A DNA stretch of 64,000 nucleotides from Fidelibacterota bacterium (GCA_004124875.1 SCKJ01000003.1:62001-126000); one strand, 5' to 3'; shown: positions 1 to 7,800, counted from the stretch's first letter. Program-made: numbers and translations. The notes: a model not told the origin generated them from the letters alone.

Positions 1-35
1 GACTCCCGGAGAACATCGACCTCAATCAGGCATGA
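1..35 (+). CDS. possible 3' end of an upstream gene (partial)
   Basis: An open frame entering from the left edge reads LPENIDLNQA and ends in TGA at 33-35, seven bases before the ATG at 43. The short spacing would suit the last codons of a gene in the same operon as the citrate lyase genes. Ten codons are too few to identify a product, and the frame may be chance. Confidence 0.3.
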   Translation, partial: LPENIDLNQA

Positions 36-42
36 TCATCAT

Positions 43-1263
43 ATGAGTTCCACCTTCTTATCCGGTCTCCCCGCGCAAAAGCTGCGCTCGGATTGCGCGG
101 TCCGTTATACTCCCAGGAAAAAGGGACCACTGGCGATCAGCGTCAGCTCAAAAGTGGCCGCCCTCTACGGCGACGCCATAGAAGCGCAGGCCGCGTCCAC
201 GCTCAGCGATCTGGGGATCGCTCACGGCGAGCTGCACATTGACGACTTTGGCGCGCTGCCTTTCGTGATTCAGGCGCGCATAGAGGCGGCGGTCAGGAGT
301 GCCCATCCCGACAGGGCCCAGTCGAGCCTGCCGCCCGTAGGTGGCCAGAAACTTTCAGCCGGCGGCCGCCATCGGCTGCGGCGCTCAAGGCTCTACATTC
401 CCGGTGTCCAGCCCAAAATGATGGTGAATGCTTTGGTCCACCAGGCCGACGGCATCATCCTCGACCTCGAAGATTCCGTGGCGCCGGGCGAAAAGGTTTC
501 GGCGCGGCTCATCGTCCGCAACGCCCTCCGTGTCCTCGACTTCGGCGAGAGTGAGCGCATGGTGCGCATCAATCAGGGCGGCCTGGGCCTGGAGGATATC
601 GCCGCCATCGTCCCAGAGCCGGTGCAGCTCATCCTGCTGCCCAAGGCTGAGACGGCCGGGCAGGTTCAGCAGGTGGATGCCCGCATCAGGGAGGTGGCCC
701 AAGCGAGCGGCCGTAAGAGCCCGGTCTACCTGATGCCGATTATAGAGAGCGCCCTGGGCATTGAAAACGCTTATTCCATTGCCACCGCCAGCGACAATAA
801 TGTGGCCCTGGCTATCGGCCTTGAGGATTACACGGCCGACCTCGGGGTGCAGCGCACGACAGAGGGGACCGAATCGGCCTACGCCCGGGGCGCACTGGTC
901 AACGCTGCGCGGGCAGCGGATCTGCAGGCCATCTACACGGTGTTCAGCGATGTGGAGGATATGGAGGGATTGGCCCGGTCAGTCCGGGAGACCCGCGCCC
1001 AGGGATACGACGGCATGGGGGCCATCCATCCCCGGCAGGTATCTGTTATCCACCAAAACTTTGCCCCTGATCCGGAAGAGATCGAAAAAGCCCAACGGAT
1101 GGTGCTCGCTTTTGACGAGGCGCAGGCGCAAGGGTTGGGCGTGGTGGCCCTTGGCTCCAAAATGCTAGACCGGCCGGTGGTGCTGCGGGCACAGCGCACG
1201 GTGGATCTGGCCATCAGCTCGGGGCAGTTGAAAAAGGGGTGGAAAAAGGCGAAAGCAAGATGA
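43..1263 (+). CDS. fused citrate lyase acyl-carrier and beta subunit (CitD-CitE)
   Basis: Residues 1 to about 90 resemble CitD, the acyl carrier of citrate lyase. The segment around KLRSDCAVRYTP aligns with the region that carries the phosphoribosyl-dephospho-CoA group, making Ser16 the likely attachment site, and DDFGALPFVIQARIEAA matches the conserved CitD end. From about residue 112 the protein is CitE (HpcH/HpaI aldolase family), with SRLYIPGVQPKMM and DGIILDLEDSVAPGEK; CitE cleaves citryl-carrier to oxaloacetate and acetyl-carrier. The two subunits are separate in enterobacteria, so the 406-residue fusion is unusual. CitF lies 1.9 kb downstream, so all three catalytic functions are present. 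No CitC, CitG or CitX activation genes are visible here. The TGA stop lies inside the first heptamer repeat tract. Confidence 0.88.
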   Translation: MSSTFLSGLPAQKLRSDCAVRYTPRKKGPLAISVSSKVAALYGDAIEAQAASTLSDLGIAHGELHIDDFGALPFVIQARIEAAVRSAHPDRAQSSLPPVGGQKLSAGGRHRLRRSRLYIPGVQPKMMVNALVHQADGIILDLEDSVAPGEKVSARLIVRNALRVLDFGESERMVRINQGGLGLEDIAAIVPEPVQLILLPKAETAGQVQQVDARIREVAQASGRKSPVYLMPIIESALGIENAYSIATASDNNVALAIGLEDYTADLGVQRTTEGTESAYARGALVNAARAADLQAIYTVFSDVEDMEGLARSVRETRAQGYDGMGAIHPRQVSVIHQNFAPDPEEIEKAQRMVLAFDEAQAQGLGVVALGSKMLDRPVVLRAQRTVDLAISSGQLKKGWKKAKAR

Positions 1264-1298
1264 GTTTCGGGTTTTTGGTTTCAAGTTTCGGGTTGAAA
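1261..1298. repeat. heptamer tract, left inverted arm of four-helix-bundle cassette 1
   Basis: From 1264 the bases divide into consecutive 7-mers: GTTTCGG, GTTTTTG, GTTTCAA, GTTTCGG, GTTGAAA. Positions 1261-1287 match the reverse complement of 1771-1797 at 24 of 27 positions by my count. The pair brackets the gene at 1353-1742. The tract overlaps the citDE stop codon. Confidence 0.8.
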
Positions 1299-1352
1299 GG
1301 AAGGCGAATCAGAAGTTGCATTGAGTTGTTCCCCTGAAGGATTCAGCAGGAG

Positions 1353-1742
1353 ATGGCAACAATTCATCGATTTGAAGAGATTGAATCTTGGCAAAAGGCA
1401 CGGGAGTTGGTGAAAGCGATTTACACTGTTACCCGCAGAGGCGATTTTACCAAAGATTATGGGCTTAAGGACCAAATTCAGCGAGCCGCGGTATCAATTA
1501 TGTCTAACATTGCCGAGGGGTACGAACGCGATGGAAAAGGCGAATTCATTCAGTTTTTATCAATAGCGAAGGCGTCAGCGGGGGAGGTCAAATCACAGCT
1601 GTATGTGGCATTGGATACCGGCTATCTCTCGGAAGCAGAATTCAGTGAGCTCAGTGAACAGGCTGATGGAATCGCCCGGTTGATTGGGGGATTGATAAAA
1701 TATTTGAAAAGTTCGAAAATCAAAGGTAACAAATATCGATAG
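1353..1742 (+). CDS. four-helix-bundle protein, 23S rRNA-intervening-sequence type (TIGR02436-like)
   Basis: The 129-residue protein has the hallmark pattern of the S23/23S-IVP four-helix-bundle family: an N-terminal FEEIESWQKARELV helix, then DQIQRAAVSIMSNIAEGY, then GEFIQFLSIAKASAGEVKSQL. Members form pentameric helical bundles; some are encoded in 23S rRNA intervening sequences and relatives serve as Avd in diversity-generating retroelements, but most have no known role. The gene is less GC-rich than its neighbours and is bracketed by inverted heptamer tracts (1261-1287 and 1771-1797), which suggests a transposed cassette. It separates citDE from citF. No rRNA or reverse transcriptase is nearby. 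GCAGGAG at 1346-1352 lies directly before the ATG. Confidence 0.85.
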   Translation: MATIHRFEEIESWQKARELVKAIYTVTRRGDFTKDYGLKDQIQRAAVSIMSNIAEGYERDGKGEFIQFLSIAKASAGEVKSQLYVALDTGYLSEAEFSELSEQADGIARLIGGLIKYLKSSKIKGNKYR

Positions 1743-1770
1743 TCTCATGCTTGGTCAATTAGATCAGCAT

Positions 1771-1800
1771 AACTTGAAACCAGAAACTCGAGACTCATTT
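1771..1800. repeat. heptamer tract, right inverted arm of cassette 1
   Basis: Units TTGAAAC, CAGAAAC and TCGAGAC run from 1774 to 1794. The tract is the inverted partner of 1261-1287. It recurs in direct orientation at 3101-3138, where one extra unit, CAGGAAC, is present, so the two copies differ in length by exactly one heptamer. Confidence 0.8.
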
Positions 1801-1801
1801 A

Positions 1802-1873
1802 GTGAAACTGACTAAAAACGCCGCAGGCCGCCACGTACCGGACAGGGTTAACGGCCCTGCTCAAAGTGTTTGA
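1802..1873 (+). pseudogene. duplicated 5' fragment of citF
   Basis: GTG at 1802 starts a reading VKLTKNAAGRHVPDRVNG that matches the first 18 codons of citF at 3139 with one residue difference, and the bases upstream also match. Homology stops near 1854 and the frame closes at TGA 1871-1873. Together with 1771-1800 this is a direct duplication of the citF leader and N-terminus, separated from the intact gene by about 1.3 kb of foreign sequence. Confidence 0.85.
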
Positions 1874-2003
1874 CCTGGCTTGGCGCCAACTTGATTCATA
1901 CGAGCAAGGCCAAGATACCGGCGTTGTAGATCTGTTCGGCGCCATCCATCTGCCGGACGACCTGGCCGAGATGATTCAGGAGAAAATGGATCGGCTTAAA
2001 TAG
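1845..2003 (+). pseudogene. unidentified gene fragment fused to the citF duplication
   Basis: In a different frame from the citF fragment, an open stretch reads LLKVFDLAWRQLDSYEQ, followed by DLFGAIHLPDDLAEMIQEKM, and ends at TAG 2001-2003. It looks like real protein (amphipathic helical segments) but has no start codon of its own and begins at the duplication boundary, so I read it as the 3' end of a gene brought in with the insert. A phage link is possible given the terminase remnant at 2625-3019, but I do not recognise the family. Confidence 0.45.
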
Positions 2004-2080
2004 GACAAATCGATAAAACAGGGGGAGCGGTGGAAAGCGCTGCAGCTAGCCTTTGACCGTGTTTAGTCGTAACGTTTTGT

Positions 2081-2689
2081 ATGAATGATAATGGTTTAGC
2101 AATATCAATCGCAGCAGCTGTAATCGCTCTGGCTGCCCTGTTTGTAGCAGTCTGGCAGGGCTATGAAAACAGGAGACATTATCGACTCAGAGCAAGACCA
2201 CTGATGGACTTCACCTATTCGTTGGTAATACGTGGCGAAGCTCCTAGCATAATAATTCATAATAAGGGCGGAGGTCCCGCAACTATAAAAAAAATTACGC
2301 TGATTGCAGGCGATATAAGAATTGATGCCACCGATACAGCCGAATATGATGAAGGGGTTTCCGAATTTATAAATGAGGTAGCAAAACAAAGACGTGTCGA
2401 ACCAATCGGGAATGCGGCAATTATTCACACGTTAAGTAAGGATGATGTGCTAAATGCGGGCGAAGATGTTCAGCTCATTATTGGCCGCGATGAGATAGCT
2501 AAAGATGACGCGAAAAACAAATTGTTAAGTGAATGCATTCGGCAACTAGTATTTGAGGTAGAAGCTGAATCGCTCTATCATGAGAAAATCCTAATACGCT
2601 CCCAAGGACCGGAGAAATCATTTTTCACACCAACGTCGGCCGGCTCACCACCCGGCTCCCCAGGTGAAGCGGCATCACCGACATCATAA
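2081..2689 (+). CDS. hypothetical membrane-anchored protein
   Basis: The N-terminus (about residues 5-25, AISIAAAVIALAALFVAVWQ) is a single membrane helix. It is followed by WQGYENRRHYRLRARPLMDF and a beta-rich region of about 150 residues (IIIHNKGGGPATIKKITLI), a layout often seen in uncharacterised single-helix bacterial proteins; no function is known to me. The gene is clearly more AT-rich than the flanking citrate genes. From about 2625 the frame runs antisense to the terminase remnant, and its last ~20 residues (rich in S, P, G) look like read-through past a junction, so the native C-terminus is probably lost. No clear ribosome binding site precedes the ATG. Confidence 0.55.
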   Translation: MNDNGLAISIAAAVIALAALFVAVWQGYENRRHYRLRARPLMDFTYSLVIRGEAPSIIIHNKGGGPATIKKITLIAGDIRIDATDTAEYDEGVSEFINEVAKQRRVEPIGNAAIIHTLSKDDVLNAGEDVQLIIGRDEIAKDDAKNKLLSECIRQLVFEVEAESLYHEKILIRSQGPEKSFFTPTSAGSPPGSPGEAASPTS

Positions 2690-3019
2690 CTGAATCCCCA
2701 TGATCCGGAGACCGGCCGATCCACTTTTTTAATTGGTCCTTACTCTCCACCTTAATCACTTTGTCACCGCTGATGGAGTAGCGGTAGGCGGTCAAATCCT
2801 CTTTCAGCCTGGTATTGACTATTAGCTCGAACTCTCCCAGCCGAATCAGCTCCCGCAGTAGCCAAAGTCCTTGCGAGTTCAAATTATTGAAGGTCCACGA
2901 CTTCAGTTTTTTTGGTAGGCTTGGCGCCGCCCTCGAAGCTTTTCACCCGGTAGCCATCAGCCCGGAGGTTGTCATAAACGCCGCCGCCAACGCCGACGGT
3001 ATCTATTACCAAAGGGGTA
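2625..3019 (-). pseudogene. phage terminase large subunit, C-terminal nuclease-domain remnant (frameshifted)
   Basis: Read on the minus strand, 3019 to about 2885 gives VIDTVGVGGGVYDNLRADGY followed by KSFEGGAKPTKK, typical of the RNase H-like nuclease domain of phage large terminases. The frame then hits a stop near 2880. In an adjacent frame it continues as GLWLLRELIRLGEFELIV and VESKDQLKKWIGRSPDHGDS, matching the conserved terminase end (ESKDxxKKRxGRSPDxxDA). A frameshift therefore splits the domain, and the ATPase half is missing. This is a dead prophage fragment inside the citDE-citF gap. Confidence 0.78.
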
Positions 3020-3078
3020 AGTGAGTTTGAATTATCAGATTGCCCAGCGTAATCTGCCGGCAGGTAGATGTAGACGGG

Positions 3079-3138
3079 CTATCAGTAATCAGTTATCAGT
3101 AACTTGAAACCAGAAACCAGGAACTCGAGACTCATTTA
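3079..3138. repeat. heptamer tract upstream of citF
   Basis: Units CTATCAG, TAATCAG and TTATCAG are followed after TAAC by TTGAAAC, CAGAAAC, CAGGAAC and TCGAGAC. The second half repeats 1771-1800. The tract ends directly at the citF GTG and must contain its translation leader, since no Shine-Dalgarno-like sequence is visible. Confidence 0.75.
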
Positions 3139-4692
3139 GTGAAACTGACTAAAAACGCCGCAGGCCGCCGCGTTCCGGACAGGGTTAACGGAGTTGCGCA
3201 GGTGCCCTACAAAGGTGTGGGGAAGTTTGTGCCCTCAGGGACCAAGGCCGCGCCAGCCATCCGCTCCGCGCAGGACTATCCCGCCGATGGAGACAAACGG
3301 GTCGGCTCACTGAAAGAGGCCCTTGAAAAGGCGGGCCTGGCAGACGGCATGACCATCTCGTCACACCACCACTTTCGCAACGGCGACATGCTCATGGTGC
3401 CGCTGTTCGCCGCCGCCGCCCAGCTCGGGGTCAAGAATTTGCGCTGGTTTCCATCGGCGGCGTTTCCGTGCCATGAGCCCATCATCAAGCACCTCGAAAG
3501 TGGCGTCATCGCCTATATCGAAGGTTCCCTGAACGGTCCCCTGGGCCGCTACGCCTCCGAGGGGAAGATGAACGGCGCCGCCGTGTTGCGCAGCCATGGC
3601 GGCCGCTGGCAGGCCGTGCAGGATGGTGAGGTCCACATCGACATTGCCGTCATCGCCGCCCCTACCGCCGATCCCTTTGGCAACGCCACTGGCGACAGGG
3701 GTCCTTCGGCATGCGGACTGCTAGGCTTCGGTCTGGTCGATTCCCTCTATGCGGACAAGTCGATTGTCGTCACCGATAATCTGGTGCCGTTTCCCTGTGT
3801 GCCGTGGCAGATCATGGGGCAGAATATCGACCATGTGGTCGAGGTCGATCAGGTGGGCGACCCGGCGAAAATCGTTTCAGGCACTACCCGGCTCACCCGC
3901 TCGCCGGACCGGCTGTACATCGCCGAGCTGACCGCGAAATTTGTCCGGGCGGCAGGCATCATGCAGGACGGCTTCTCGTTCCAGGCAGGCGCTGGCGGCA
4001 CGGCCCTGGCCTTCGCCACCTATCTGCGCGAAATGATGATCGCAGCAGGAGTGAAAGCCCGCTTCATCCGCGGCGGCTCCACAAAATACCTGGTCGAAAT
4101 GCTCGAGGAAGGCCTCACCGATTACATCCTCGATGGGCAGACCTTTGACCTGGACGGCGTGCGCTCCATGCGCGAAAACGTCAACCATATCGACACCTCG
4201 CCTTTCACCTCTTACAACTGGCACGGCAAGGGCAACTTTGCCAGCATGATTGACGCCGTTGTGCTGGGCGCCACCGAAGTGGACGTCCATTTTAACGCCA
4301 ATGTGGTGACCCATTCCGATGGCGCCATGCTGCACGGTATCGGCGGATGGCAAAATTGCCTGGCCGCCAAATGCACCATCCTGCCCATCCCCGCTTTCCG
4401 GGACAGGATTCCCATCATTGTTGATAAGGTGACGACGCTTTGCGGTCCCGGCGAACTGATTGACGTCGTTATCACGGAGCGGGGCATTGCCATTAATCCG
4501 CTGCGGCTCGACCTGCTCGCGGCCACCAAAAACAGCGGGTTGCCCATCAGGAAGATTGAGGAGATGAAGGCGGAAATTGATGCCCTGGTGGGCGGACCGC
4601 CGCGCAAACCGAACTTCACGGATGAACTGGTCGGCATCGTAAAATGGGTGGACGGCACGGTGATCGACAGCGTGTTCAGGGTGGAGGGATAA
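3139..4692 (+). CDS. citF: citrate lyase alpha subunit (citrate:acetyl-ACP transferase)
   Basis: The 517-residue protein is full length for CitF, which moves the acetyl group from the carrier to citrate, forming citryl-carrier for CitE. Family features seen include DGMTISSHHHFRNGDMLM near residue 70, the glycine-rich SHGGRWQAVQDGEVHIDIAV, and GFSFQAGAGGTALAFATYL and VHFNANVVTHSDGAMLHGIG further on. The GTG start at 3139 is supported by the duplicate of the same start at 1802. The partner is the CitD-CitE fusion upstream. Whether the enzyme cleaves citrate for fermentation or supports a reverse citrate cycle cannot be told from sequence; aconitase and isocitrate dehydrogenase follow in the same direction. 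Confidence 0.93.
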   Translation: MKLTKNAAGRRVPDRVNGVAQVPYKGVGKFVPSGTKAAPAIRSAQDYPADGDKRVGSLKEALEKAGLADGMTISSHHHFRNGDMLMVPLFAAAAQLGVKNLRWFPSAAFPCHEPIIKHLESGVIAYIEGSLNGPLGRYASEGKMNGAAVLRSHGGRWQAVQDGEVHIDIAVIAAPTADPFGNATGDRGPSACGLLGFGLVDSLYADKSIVVTDNLVPFPCVPWQIMGQNIDHVVEVDQVGDPAKIVSGTTRLTRSPDRLYIAELTAKFVRAAGIMQDGFSFQAGAGGTALAFATYLREMMIAAGVKARFIRGGSTKYLVEMLEEGLTDYILDGQTFDLDGVRSMRENVNHIDTSPFTSYNWHGKGNFASMIDAVVLGATEVDVHFNANVVTHSDGAMLHGIGGWQNCLAAKCTILPIPAFRDRIPIIVDKVTTLCGPGELIDVVITERGIAINPLRLDLLAATKNSGLPIRKIEEMKAEIDALVGGPPRKPNFTDELVGIVKWVDGTVIDSVFRVEG

Positions 4693-4693
4693 G

Positions 4694-4735
4694 TAATTGC
4701 TGATTGACGATCGAAGATTGACGAATCGCGGATGA
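4694..4735. repeat. heptamer tract, left inverted arm of cassette 2
   Basis: From 4702 the 7-mers read GATTGAC, GATCGAA, GATTGAC, GAATCGC, GGATGAT. Bases 4704-4721 match the reverse complement of 5124-5141 at 15 of 18 positions, and TAATTG at 4694-4699 has its exact complement CAATTA at 5153-5158. The tract starts one base after the citF stop. Confidence 0.75.
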
Positions 4736-4738
4736 TGC

Positions 4739-5092
4739 ATGGAAAGTGAAGAGCTAATGCTGCGGACGAAACAGTTTGCTCACCGATGTGTTAAGCTGGC
4801 GAATGCATTGCCAACACAAACGCTTGGGAAGCACATCCAGTCCCAGCTTATTAGGAGCGCAACCTCTGTGGCGGCAAATTACCGAGCGGCATGTCGGGCC
4901 CAGTCTAAAGCTACCTTTGTAGCCAAACTCAGCATCGTGCTGGAGGAGGCTGACGAATCACATTTCTGGATGGAATTTATAGTGGACGAAGGGTTACTAA
5001 AAAAGGAGCAGGTGACTCCATTACTGACTGAGGCCGATGAATTGACTGCGATATTTGTCTCTTCCCGAAAAACCGCTAAATACAGAAAGTGA
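4739..5092 (+). CDS. four-helix-bundle protein, 23S rRNA-intervening-sequence type (second subfamily)
   Basis: The 117-residue protein shows the other common version of the TIGR02436-like four-helix bundle: FAHRCVKLANALPTQTLGKH, then SQLIRSATSVAANYRAACRA, then KLSIVLEEADESHFWMEFI. It is not a close copy of the protein at 1353-1742, so the two cassettes came in independently. It sits between citF and the HD gene, flanked by inverted heptamer tracts (4694-4735 and 5122-5160). Codon use is AT-richer than in the citrate genes. Function is unknown. Confidence 0.85.
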   Translation: MESEELMLRTKQFAHRCVKLANALPTQTLGKHIQSQLIRSATSVAANYRAACRAQSKATFVAKLSIVLEEADESHFWMEFIVDEGLLKKEQVTPLLTEADELTAIFVSSRKTAKYRK

Positions 5093-5121
5093 TCGATCAA
5101 CCCAACTCAAAATTGGTTACA

Positions 5122-5160
5122 ATTGAATCTTCAATCATCAATCAACCGTCATCAATTACT
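5122..5160. repeat. heptamer tract, right inverted arm of cassette 2
   Basis: Units GAATCTT, CAATCAT, CAATCAA, CCGTCAT and CAATTAC follow each other from 5125. The tract is the inverted partner of 4694-4726, with one extra heptamer relative to that arm. It ends about 25 bases before the HD gene. Confidence 0.75.
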
Positions 5161-5183
5161 CTGTTACTGGATTGGACCACGGA

Positions 5184-5717
5184 ATGCATAAAAAAGTTCT
5201 CTCTCTCTGGCCGGAAATCAAATGGATCGGGGATGAAACCCTCCGCGGGCAGGTCACCGATGCATGGGTCTATGCGCTGGAAAACTCAGTGCTGAGCCCC
5301 GCTGACCTGGAGACAATCCCCTTCTCGCTGCTGATCAAGGATTGCGACATATCGTTCATGAACCACAAGCGCACCTGTGTGCAGCTGTCGGTGGACATTG
5401 CCAACACCATGCAGACCAATTTCGGTGACGCCCTCTCCATCAATATGGATATCCTCATCGCCGGCGCTATTCTCATCGACGTGGGTAAACTGCTGGAGTA
5501 TGAAATGGATGGCGACACCCTCACCACGTCAGATGCCGGGAAACTCGTGCGGCATCCGTTCAGCGGTGTCGGCATCGCAGCCCGCTTCGGCCTGCCGGGG
5601 GAAGTGCAGCACATCATCGCGACCCACAGCAAGGAGGGCGACTTGGGGAAGCGTACGGTGGAGTCGATTATTGTCCATCACGCCGACTTTGTTACATTTG
5701 AACCGTTTAAGGAATAG
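5184..5717 (+). CDS. HD-domain protein with altered HD motif
   Basis: I chose the ATG at 5184 over a TTG at 5172. The protein resembles metal-dependent HD phosphohydrolases: a first histidine in FMNHKRTCVQLSVDIA, later histidines in RHPFSGVGIAARFGLP and QHIIATHSKEG, and a final aspartate in IIVHHADF. The signature that should read LLHDVGKL instead reads ILIDVGKLLEYE, so the histidine of the HD pair is isoleucine; this should weaken or change metal binding. The gene ends two bases before the aconitase ATG, so the two are probably cotranslated. Its substrate is unknown; a regulatory or housekeeping role in the citrate block is a guess. Confidence 0.75.
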   Translation: MHKKVLSLWPEIKWIGDETLRGQVTDAWVYALENSVLSPADLETIPFSLLIKDCDISFMNHKRTCVQLSVDIANTMQTNFGDALSINMDILIAGAILIDVGKLLEYEMDGDTLTTSDAGKLVRHPFSGVGIAARFGLPGEVQHIIATHSKEGDLGKRTVESIIVHHADFVTFEPFKE

Positions 5718-5719
5718 CC

Positions 5720-7693
5720 ATGCCCCAAACCCTTACTGAAAAAATCGCCCAGCGCTTTGCCGTCGGCCTACCCGCCGGCCACGAAGTGCATTCTGGTGAC
5801 ACTATCTCTATCAGCCCGGCCCATGTGATGACCCATGACAACACCGGCGCCGTGATGAAGAAGTTCCGCACCATTGGCGCCAGCTTCATGGCGGCTCCCC
5901 GGCAGCCGGTTTTTACCCTCGATCATAACGTCCAGGACCGGTCCGGGGAAAATATGGCCAAATATGCCGCCATTGAGGTGTTCGCAGGTGATATGGGCGT
6001 CGATTTCTATCCTGCCGGTCGCGGCATCGGTCACCAGATAATGTGTGAGGAGGGCTACGCCTGGCCCGGCACGATGGTAGTGGCCTCCGACAGCCACAGC
6101 AATATGTACGGCGGACTGGGCTGCCTCGGCACCCCTGTTGTGCGCACGGATGCTGCCGCTATCTGGGCCACGGGCACAACCTGGTGGCAGGTGCCGCCCA
6201 TTGCAAACGTCGATCTGCGAGGAGAACTCCCCTCAGGCAGCACAGGCAAGGACCTGATCATCGTCCTGGCGGGCCTGTTCAACCACGACGAAGTGCTCAA
6301 CCATGTCATTGAGTTTACCGGCGACGGGGTGGTGCGCCTCAGCCTCGATGACCGGCTGACCATCGCCAACATGACCACCGAATGGGGCGCGCTGGCGGGC
6401 CTGTTCCCCATTGATGCCGTCACGTTCGACTGGCTGTCTGACCGCGCAGACCGGGTGACAATCCGGGGCCTCGCCGGGGTGCCCTCGGATGCCGATGGCA
6501 ACGGCAGGCATCCGCGCCTGAATGCCGGGCGGGTCGATACTTTACGGGAAGATATTCCCGTGGCCGATGATGGCGCCCACTATGCTACCTTGATCACCTT
6601 GGACCTGGCCACGGTCTGGCCCCACGTGTCCGGCCCTGATAACTTGAAAACCATGACGCCGGCCGTCGAATTGGCCCGGCGCGACATCGCCATTCAAAAA
6701 GCGTACCTTGTGTCGTGCGTCAACAGCCGGGCCAGCGACCTGGCAGCGGCCGCCGCTGTGGTGCGGGGCAAGCAGATCGCAGAAGGTGTGGAGTTCTACA
6801 TCGCCGCCGCGTCCAGTGAAGTGCAGTCCGACAGCGAAGCCAGCGGCGACTGGCAGGCCCTGCTCGATGCCGGGGCAACCCCTCTGCCACCTGGCTGCGG
6901 ACCTTGCATCGGTCTGGGTATGGGACTGCTGGAAGATGGCGAAGTCGGTATTTCGGCTACCAACCGTAATTTTAAAGGCCGCATGGGATCGCGCGAGGCC
7001 AAGGCCTATCTGGCATCACCGGCGGTGGTTGCGGCTTCTGCGCTGGCGGGAAAAATTTCGCCGCCGGAAGGAGCCGGCAGTGGCACGCCGCAAGGGGCGG
7101 TCACGGTCACTCCCGAGTCAGCTGCCGGGGATGTGACGACGCCCCTCATTTCCGGCTTTCCCGCCGAGGCTGAAGGGGAGATCATCTTCTGCTATCAGGA
7201 CAACCTGAATACCGACGGCATCTTTCCGGGAAAATATACCTACTTGGACGATTTCACGGCGCAGCAGCAGGCGCAAGTGGTGATGGAGAATTACGATCCG
7301 CAGTTTGCGGCGATGGCTAAATCTGGCGATATTCTTGTCGGCGGGTATAATTTCGGAATCGGCAGCAGCAGGGAACAGGCCGCCACGGCATTCATGCATC
7401 GCGGTATCCGTCTGGTCATCGCCGGGAGCTTCAGCGCCACCTATCTGCGCAACGCCCTGAACAACGGATTCGTGGGCCTGGTAGTACCGGGACTGGTCGA
7501 CTATCTGCAGCAGAAATACGGAACTGCGGCTCTCACGGTTCGCACCGGGCTGCAGGCAAAAATCGACTATGAGCATGCGCATGTCGAGGTTGATGGCCGC
7601 TCTTATCCGTTTAAGGCGGTGGGGACCCCGGCCCAGGAACTGGTCGTCGCCGGTGGGCTGGAAGCGTGGGTAAAGGGGAAGATTGAAGATTGA
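5720..7693 (+). CDS. aconitate hydratase, Aquifex type
   Basis: The length (657 residues) and layout fit the putative Aquifex-type aconitases (TIGR01342). Early motifs are MTHDNTGAVMKKF, DHNVQD and SDSHSNMYGGLGCLGT. The three iron-sulfur ligands appear to be Cys333 (SCVNSRASDL) and Cys393 and Cys396 (GCGPCIGLG). The C-terminal swivel domain carries GYNFGIGSSREQAATAFMHR, with the SSREQ substrate-binding loop. It interconverts citrate and isocitrate, linking the citrate lyase to the isocitrate dehydrogenase downstream. Its last codons (KIED) and TGA are made of GATTGAA repeat units, so the heptamer tract defines the C-terminus. Confidence 0.92.
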   Translation: MPQTLTEKIAQRFAVGLPAGHEVHSGDTISISPAHVMTHDNTGAVMKKFRTIGASFMAAPRQPVFTLDHNVQDRSGENMAKYAAIEVFAGDMGVDFYPAGRGIGHQIMCEEGYAWPGTMVVASDSHSNMYGGLGCLGTPVVRTDAAAIWATGTTWWQVPPIANVDLRGELPSGSTGKDLIIVLAGLFNHDEVLNHVIEFTGDGVVRLSLDDRLTIANMTTEWGALAGLFPIDAVTFDWLSDRADRVTIRGLAGVPSDADGNGRHPRLNAGRVDTLREDIPVADDGAHYATLITLDLATVWPHVSGPDNLKTMTPAVELARRDIAIQKAYLVSCVNSRASDLAAAAAVVRGKQIAEGVEFYIAAASSEVQSDSEASGDWQALLDAGATPLPPGCGPCIGLGMGLLEDGEVGISATNRNFKGRMGSREAKAYLASPAVVAASALAGKISPPEGAGSGTPQGAVTVTPESAAGDVTTPLISGFPAEAEGEIIFCYQDNLNTDGIFPGKYTYLDDFTAQQQAQVVMENYDPQFAAMAKSGDILVGGYNFGIGSSREQAATAFMHRGIRLVIAGSFSATYLRNALNNGFVGLVVPGLVDYLQQKYGTAALTVRTGLQAKIDYEHAHVEVDGRSYPFKAVGTPAQELVVAGGLEAWVKGKIED

Positions 7694-7790
7694 AGATTGA
7701 AGGATGAAGGATGAAGGATGAATCCTATATCCGGCATCCAATATCATAAGACCGGCAACCTGATAACTGACTACTGAAACTTGAGAATTA
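7681..7790. repeat. heptamer tract between aconitase and isocitrate dehydrogenase
   Basis: Six exact heptamers occur in a row: GATTGAA three times (7681-7701) and GGATGAA three times (7702-7722). Degenerate ATCCGGC, ATCCAAT and TGAAACTTGAG pieces then continue to the next gene's leader. The aconitase TGA (7691-7693) lies within the second unit. No gene accompanies this tract. Confidence 0.85.
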
Positions 7791-7800
7791 GGAGCGTTTG

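Noticed and set aside
1353-1742. Four-helix-bundle gene considered as Avd of a diversity-generating retroelement
   Set aside because: No reverse transcriptase, template repeat or variable repeat is seen nearby.
3877-4740. 287-codon minus-strand frame opposite citF
   Set aside because: Shadow of citF, with no recognisable domain.
7681-7722. Heptamer tract considered as a CRISPR array
   Set aside because: Units are 7 bases with no spacers; there are no cas genes in the window.
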